Source: DAIPKP01 sp964539095
Lineage (GTDB): Bacteria; Synergistota; Synergistia; Synergistales; Aminiphilaceae
Direction: 5' to 3'
Assembly (NCBI GenBank): GCA_964539095.1
Contig: CAZIFL010000004.1
Location: 62,001 to 126,000 of the forward strand
Length of the DNA stretch: 64,000 nt
The notes under the pieces were generated by a model. It worked only from the letters and a program-made list of their open reading frames with translations. It was not told the origin of the DNA and did no database searches. Both the position numbers and the translations under genes were made by a program. How positions within the stretch are numbered: position 1 is the stretch's first letter; the number at the start of each line of letters is the position of its first letter. Of this stretch, positions 60,180 through 64,000 are shown piece after piece.

Positions 60180-60254
60180 AGCTTACCCTTTTCTAGGTTT
60201 CGTGGGGAAATCCCGAGACGTGGAAGAGGGATATATTTTCAAGGAGTGTTGGAT
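60180..60254 (+). promoter_or_regulatory. Structured rpsO leader, possible S15 autoregulation site
   Basis: The ~140-bp gap holds GGGT/ACCC and GGG-GAAA-TCCC type hairpins before the rpsO SD. S15 regulates its own mRNA through phylum-specific leader structures, so this is a candidate. No promoter was identified with confidence. Confidence 0.3.
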
Positions 60255-60521
60255 ATGATTACCAAAGAAAAAAAACAGGAGATTATTGAGGCGTATCGGG
60301 TTCATGGAGCCGATACAGGGTCTGCAGAGGTTCAGGTGGCGGTGCTCACTCATCGTATTCGAGAGCTTACAGAGCATATGAAGATCCATAAAAAGGATTT
60401 TCACTCCCGTCGTGGGCTTCTCAAGCTTGTCGGAAAGCGGAGAAAGCTTCTTGCCTACCTTAAAGACAGAGAATTTGCCCGGTACAAGAGCCTTATCACC
60501 AGCCTTGGGCTTCGCCATTAG
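60255..60521 (+). CDS. rpsO: 30S ribosomal protein S15
   Basis: An 88-residue protein with the standard core DTGSAEVQVAVLTHRI and KDFHSRRGLLKLVGKRRKLLAYL. Binds the 16S central domain. ATG 60255 follows AAGGAG; an upstream in-frame ATG (60150) would add a non-family extension. Followed by pnp, the classic rpsO-pnp pair. Confidence 0.97.
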   Translation: MITKEKKQEIIEAYRVHGADTGSAEVQVAVLTHRIRELTEHMKIHKKDFHSRRGLLKLVGKRRKLLAYLKDREFARYKSLITSLGLRH

Positions 60522-60579
60522 GCTTTTTTCTCTTTTGGCAACCAGATTTTTTCAAGAAACGCTTTAAAACGATTTTTTG

Positions 60580-60620
60580 CGGGGAGAGAGCGCATAAAAT
60601 GCTCTCTTCCCGTTTTATTT
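60580..60620 (+). terminator. rpsO-pnp intergenic hairpin/terminator
   Basis: CGGGGAGAGAGC (60580-60591) pairs with GCTCTCTTCCCG (60601-60612) with one G-U; TTTTATTT follows. It could terminate rpsO transcripts or act as an RNase III processing site before pnp, as in the E. coli pair. Confidence 0.75.
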
Positions 60621-60678
60621 GTGGTATGCTTCTGAGGTGCCCAAAGAAGGAAAGAATATATATCAGGAGGAATAGTTT

Positions 60679-62988
60679 ATGGTACAAACCTATACGATTC
60701 AGGTGGGAAACAGCCAGCTCTCGTTCGAAACGGGAAAAATGGCAAAGCAGGCTTCTGCGGCAGTTCACGCTCGTCATGGAGAGACTGTGGTGCTTGTCAC
60801 CGCATGTGTATCTCCCAAACCCAAGGAAGGGTTGGATTTTTTCCCCCTCCTTGTGGATTATGAAGAGCGCTTTTACTCTGCAGGGAAGATTCCCGGAGGA
60901 TTTATCAAGCGGGAGGGGCGTCCTTCCGAGACCGCTACCCTCAGCGCCCGGATTACCGATCGATCCATTCGCTCCCTCTTCCCCCAGCATATGAGAAACG
61001 ACGTGCACGTGGTTTGCACGGTGCACTCGGTGGATCAGGAAAATACCCCCCAGGTACTGGCTATCAATGCGGCTTCTGTGGCGCTCACTCTCTCTGAGAT
61101 CCCCTGGGCTGGCCCCGTGGGTGCTGTGCGGGTGGGGCTTATCGAAGGCAATCTCGTGGTGAACCCCACGGAGAGCCAGATGCTCGAAAGCTCTCTTGAT
61201 CTCGTGGTGGCGGGGCATATGGACGGCATTACCATGGTGGAGGCAGGAGCCAAGGAGGTAAGCGAAGAGATCCTTGTGGATGCTTTGGAGCTTGCTCATG
61301 GAGCCATCAAGGAGATCGTGACCTTCCAGCAGAAGATCCGTCAGGAGGCCGGCAAGGAGAAGCTTCAGGTCCCCGAACTCCCCGTCATTGAAGAGATTGA
61401 TGCCTATCTCGCAGGGGAACTCTACGGAGAGATCGAGGGTGCTGTGCGGATTCGGGAGAAGCAGCCCCAGGAAGAGGCAGTCTCTCTGATTCAGCAGAAG
61501 GCCATAGAGCATTTTCAGGAGAGCTATCCTGAAAGCAAAGGATATATCTCCAGCGGCGTGGAGAAGCTTGTTAAGAAGGCCATGCGTACGTTGGTGATCG
61601 AGGAACATTTTCGTTCCGACGGGCGGAGGCTCGACGAAGTTCGCCCCGTGGCGTGTGAGGTGGGGGTACTCCCCCGCACGCATGGTTCCGCCCTCTTCAC
61701 CCGGGGAGAGACCCAGTCCCTTGGGGTGGCAACCCTGGGGATGCTCGGAGCGGATGATCAGATTCTCGACGGGCTCAAGCATGATGAGCCTGCAAAGCGT
61801 TTTATGCTGCACTACAACTTCCCCCCCTTCTGCGTGGGAGAAGCTCGCCCCATGCGGGGACCGGGACGCCGGGAGATCGGACACGGTGCCTTGGCGGAGC
61901 GTGCCATAAAGCCCCTTATCCCCGAGGAAAATAACTTCCCCTACGCCATGCGGGTGGTTTCCGACATTCTCGAATCTAACGGATCCAGCTCCATGGCTTC
62001 GGTCTGTTCCGCCAGCCTCTCCCTCATGGATGCAGGGGTTCCCATCGCTAAGGCGTGTGCGGGAACTGCCATGGGGCTTATTAAAGAGGGAGATAAGGTG
62101 GCGGTGCTCACGGATATTCAGGGGCTTGAGGATCACTACGGCGATATGGATTTCAAAGTAGCGGGGACCGCCGACGGTGTTACCGCCCTTCAGATGGATA
62201 ACAAGGCCGGGGGGATAACCCGCCAGATTCTGCAGCAGGCCCTCGGACAGGCCAAAGATGCCCGACTCCACATTCTGGGGATTATGAACCAGACCATTGA
62301 TACTCCCCGGGAAAACCTTTCGAACTACGCTCCCCGGATTACCACGCTCATGATCGATCCCGAAAAGATTCGGGAGGTTATCGGCCCCGGAGGAAAGACG
62401 GTTCGTAACATCGTGAGCGTAAGCGGTGCCAAGATCGACATCGAAGACGACGGAAGAATCCTCGTGGCTGCGGTGGACGAAAAAGTGGCTGCCAAGGCCA
62501 TCGCCATGATCAACGAGATCATCCGGGATGTACAGGAGGGTGAGATCTTTATCGGCAAAGTGGTACGGATGATGAGCTTCGGCGCCTTTGTGGAGCTTCT
62601 CCCCGGCAAAGACGGGCTACTCCACGTGAGCGAAGTGAGCACCCATCATATTCCGAGCATCGAAGAAGTTGTCTCCATCGGAGACCCTGTTCTCGTGGTG
62701 GTCAAGGAGATAGACGATCTCGGACGGGTTAACCTGAGCCGTCGTCGTATTCTTGCAGACACATCAGCCCTGGATGCAGAGGAGTATGCGGATATCCTGA
62801 AGCTCGAAGAGGACCGGGATAAAAAGATTGAAGAGCTGGTAAGTAAAGGGGGAGACGCCCCCAGAAGAGAGAGCCGTCCTCCTTCCTCCGGAGCCGGGGG
62901 GAGAGGTGGTTCCGGTGGACGGGGAGGAGACCGCCGAGGCAGTAGCAGCGGCCCTCGCCGTAGCAGTGGAGACCGGGATCGACGGTAG
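60679..62988 (+). CDS. pnp: Polyribonucleotide nucleotidyltransferase
   Basis: A 769-residue exoribonuclease. Two RNase PH-like domains (FIKREGRPSETATL, RFMLHYNFPPFCVGEARP, SNGSSSMASVCSASL), a KH domain (IREVIGPGGKTVRNI), S1 domain (GKVVRMMSFGAFVELLPGKDGLLHVSEV) and a Gly/Arg/Ser-rich tail. Degrades mRNA 3'-5' with phosphate. ATG follows AGGAGG. Confidence 0.97.
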   Translation: MVQTYTIQVGNSQLSFETGKMAKQASAAVHARHGETVVLVTACVSPKPKEGLDFFPLLVDYEERFYSAGKIPGGFIKREGRPSETATLSARITDRSIRSLFPQHMRNDVHVVCTVHSVDQENTPQVLAINAASVALTLSEIPWAGPVGAVRVGLIEGNLVVNPTESQMLESSLDLVVAGHMDGITMVEAGAKEVSEEILVDALELAHGAIKEIVTFQQKIRQEAGKEKLQVPELPVIEEIDAYLAGELYGEIEGAVRIREKQPQEEAVSLIQQKAIEHFQESYPESKGYISSGVEKLVKKAMRTLVIEEHFRSDGRRLDEVRPVACEVGVLPRTHGSALFTRGETQSLGVATLGMLGADDQILDGLKHDEPAKRFMLHYNFPPFCVGEARPMRGPGRREIGHGALAERAIKPLIPEENNFPYAMRVVSDILESNGSSSMASVCSASLSLMDAGVPIAKACAGTAMGLIKEGDKVAVLTDIQGLEDHYGDMDFKVAGTADGVTALQMDNKAGGITRQILQQALGQAKDARLHILGIMNQTIDTPRENLSNYAPRITTLMIDPEKIREVIGPGGKTVRNIVSVSGAKIDIEDDGRILVAAVDEKVAAKAIAMINEIIRDVQEGEIFIGKVVRMMSFGAFVELLPGKDGLLHVSEVSTHHIPSIEEVVSIGDPVLVVVKEIDDLGRVNLSRRRILADTSALDAEEYADILKLEEDRDKKIEELVSKGGDAPRRESRPPSSGAGGRGGSGGRGGDRRGSSSGPRRSSGDRDRR

Positions 62989-63015
62989 CTCTAATCTAAT
63001 CTGATGTAGTTTCTG

Positions 63016-63051
63016 CGTTCCTGAAGAGAACTTCTTCGGGAACGTTTTTTT
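63016..63051 (+). terminator. Intrinsic terminator after pnp
   Basis: CGTTCCTGAAGA (63016-63027) pairs with TCTTCGGGAACG (63033-63044), with one G-U; seven T follow. Confidence 0.9.
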
Positions 63052-63076
63052 GTTCACGAAGAAGGAGAAGTATACG

Positions 63077-63119
63077 AAAAATCGGGAGAGCAGCAAATGC
63101 GCCGCCCTCCCGATTTTTT
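63077..63119. terminator. Bidirectional terminator between pnp and NSS operon
   Basis: AAAAATCGGGAG (63077-63088) pairs with CTCCCGATTTTT (63107-63118). T-rich ends on both strands suit convergent operons. Confidence 0.85.
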
Positions 63120-63151
63120 CTTGCCTTTTTACAGAAGAAAAAGAAGTGACT

Positions 63152-63253
63152 CTAGTTCTTCTTGCTTTCGGCTTTCATGGTCTCTTTGACACAGAGAGCA
63201 AAGCCTCCCCAGACAACCAACAGCACGATAACCATATTCATTTGCCAGGACAT
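63152..63253 (-). CDS. MetS-like small subunit of NSS transporter
   Basis: A 33-residue frame, MSWQMNMVIVLLVVWGGF then ALCVKETMKAESKKN, with a single TM helix and basic tail. AAGGAGG is eight bases before ATG. It lies 36 bases after the NSS transporter gene, matching the MetP-MetS arrangement in which a tiny subunit is needed for transport. Easily missed because of its size. Confidence 0.8.
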   Translation of the reverse strand: MSWQMNMVIVLLVVWGGFALCVKETMKAESKKN

Positions 63254-63289
63254 ATGTATAACCTCCTTGGATCTCTCTAGCCCCAAGCC

Positions 63290-64000
63290 CTAAAAGGCCT
63301 TCTTGGGGATTTCGGGGTTCTGAGGATCGAACTGATACATAAACTTTTTGTTCAGCCATCCCCGAAGGGCATAGACCACCACAAAGAGAATTGCCCACTG
63401 GAAGAAGATGGTCATGGGGCTAAAGTTGTAGGAGAAGCCCGCAAAGTCGTGCACGGGCCAGAACTTCCACCACTCGCCGGGGTACCAGCTTGCAGCCTGG
63501 TAGATCCACCATCCGAAGATCAGCACGAACCACACCGGGAAGAGGTAGATGAGCTTAAAGAGCCAGGGCCACTTGAGGTCTGCATTGGGCTCGATATCCT
63601 CTTTCCAGATCTTGTCCACTCCCATTTTGATAGCCGCCAGGGAGAAGAAGAGTCCTGAGGCGAGAAGTCCCACGCCCCAGACCCAGTCCTGGTTGTCCAG
63701 GAAGTTCATGTTCATGGCAGAGGGAACTCCGAGGGCGTACATGATGACACCCCCCACAAGAAGAGCCTTCTTCCGGGGGAATCCCGCATCCATGAAGAAC
63801 CGGGCCACCAGCTCAAGCATGGGGAAGGTGGAGCTGAGGGCTGCCACCGTGAGGGCCAGGAAGAAGAGAATCCCGATGATCTGCCCTGCGGGCATCTGCT
63901 GGAAGAGGGTAACAAGGTGCACGAAGACGAGACCGTTATTGCCGGTTCCGGTGAGGAACTCCGCCGCGTTGGGATCCAGAGCGAAGACAGTGGGAACCAC
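63290..64000 (-). CDS. Sodium-dependent neurotransmitter/amino-acid transporter (NSS), C-terminal part, partial
   Basis: The 236 residues present are the C-terminal ~6 TM segments (FFLALTVAALSSTFPMLE is the conserved TM8 region with Na2-site residues, followed by further helices). The N-terminus is beyond base 64000. Family transporters of this type with a MetS partner import methionine or other amino acids with Na+; the exact substrate is unproven. Confidence 0.9.
   Translation of the reverse strand: MVPTVFALDPNAAEFLTGTGNNGLVFVHLVTLFQQMPAGQIIGILFFLALTVAALSSTFPMLELVARFFMDAGFPRKKALLVGGVIMYALGVPSAMNMNFLDNQDWVWGVGLLASGLFFSLAAIKMGVDKIWKEDIEPNADLKWPWLFKLIYLFPVWFVLIFGWWIYQAASWYPGEWWKFWPVHDFAGFSYNFSPMTIFFQWAILFVVVYALRGWLNKKFMYQFDPQNPEIPKKAF

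Noticed and set aside
60160..60180. T-box-like AGGGTGGTAC before rpsO
   Set aside because: Lacks the rest of the T-box consensus (CCGCG), specifier loop and terminator, and rpsO is not an amino-acid gene.
60496..62271. A 591-codon open frame antisense to pnp
   Set aside because: Same reason: antisense to an unmistakable gene and its product has no recognisable domains.
1..64000. tRNA, rRNA, CRISPR, insertion sequences or prophage
   Set aside because: No cloverleaf-like, spacer-repeat or transposase-like sequence was recognised on reading; a tRNAscan or CRISPR search would be decisive.

Overview
This 64 kb window is a fragment of a bacterial chromosome, most likely from the phylum Synergistota. 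The best evidence is the C-terminus of the large repeat protein at 20197-22872. It ends in a Gly-rich stretch, a single Cys, a hydrophobic helix and a final Lys-Lys, the layout of the Synerg-CTERM sorting tail, which as far as I know is confined to that phylum. The moderately high G+C, dense operons with ATGA overlaps, frequent GTG/TTG starts and strong Shine-Dalgarno (SD) sites fit. No genus can be assigned. No rRNA, tRNA, insertion sequence, prophage or CRISPR array was found. Both ends cut through genes: a GlcNAc PTS permease on the left and an NSS transporter on the right.

Layout. 1-2935 (+): GlcNAc uptake and catabolism (nagE fragment, nagA, nagB, PTS IIA). 3027-4345 (-): a DUF2156 protein and a GNAT acetyltransferase. 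4774-6066 (+): a dicarboxylate/glutamate symporter behind a 428-bp region rich in palindromes. 6172-17303 (-): a complete IMP pathway operon except purB (purC-S-Q-L-F-M-N-H and a fused purD-purE) with a radical SAM gene at its end. 17548-19918 (-): a Na+:solute symporter and a 2-hydroxyacid dehydrogenase. 20197-22872 (-): the secreted beta-helix protein. 23181-27839 (+): a binding-protein-like gene, then a five-gene regulatory module (DRTGG, RsbW-like ATPase, [FeFe]-hydrogenase-like Fe-S protein, DRTGG, PHP). 27884-34390 (-): a his operon with the short-form HisG plus HisZ, lacking hisC and a histidinol-phosphatase gene.

34453-44660 (+): radA, an NfeD-type membrane protease and a slipin, then a minor-pilin set (PilV/PilW/PilX-like, a PilY1-like adhesin and a small secreted protein). 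44899-53304 (+, rpsT on -): leuS, holA, rpsT, an unusual two-RCK channel and a DinG-like helicase. 53439-58177 (+): the conserved rpmH-rnpA-yidD-yidC-jag block, an lgt homologue and a DegP/HtrA protease. 58201-60111 (+): cysE-cysK under an apparent cysteine attenuator. 60255-62988 (+): rpsO-pnp. 63152-64000 (-): an NSS amino-acid transporter with its tiny MetS-like subunit.

The most interesting observation is the cysE leader at 58201-58482. It holds a near-consensus promoter, a 19-codon peptide gene with four consecutive Cys codons, mutually exclusive RNA pairings and an intrinsic terminator just before cysE. This looks like ribosome-mediated attenuation responding to cysteine. Also worth a look are a PurD-PurE fusion without a nearby purK, a voltage-sensor/two-RCK channel lacking the GYGD filter, and the hydrogenase-like module whose H-cluster motifs are degenerate.
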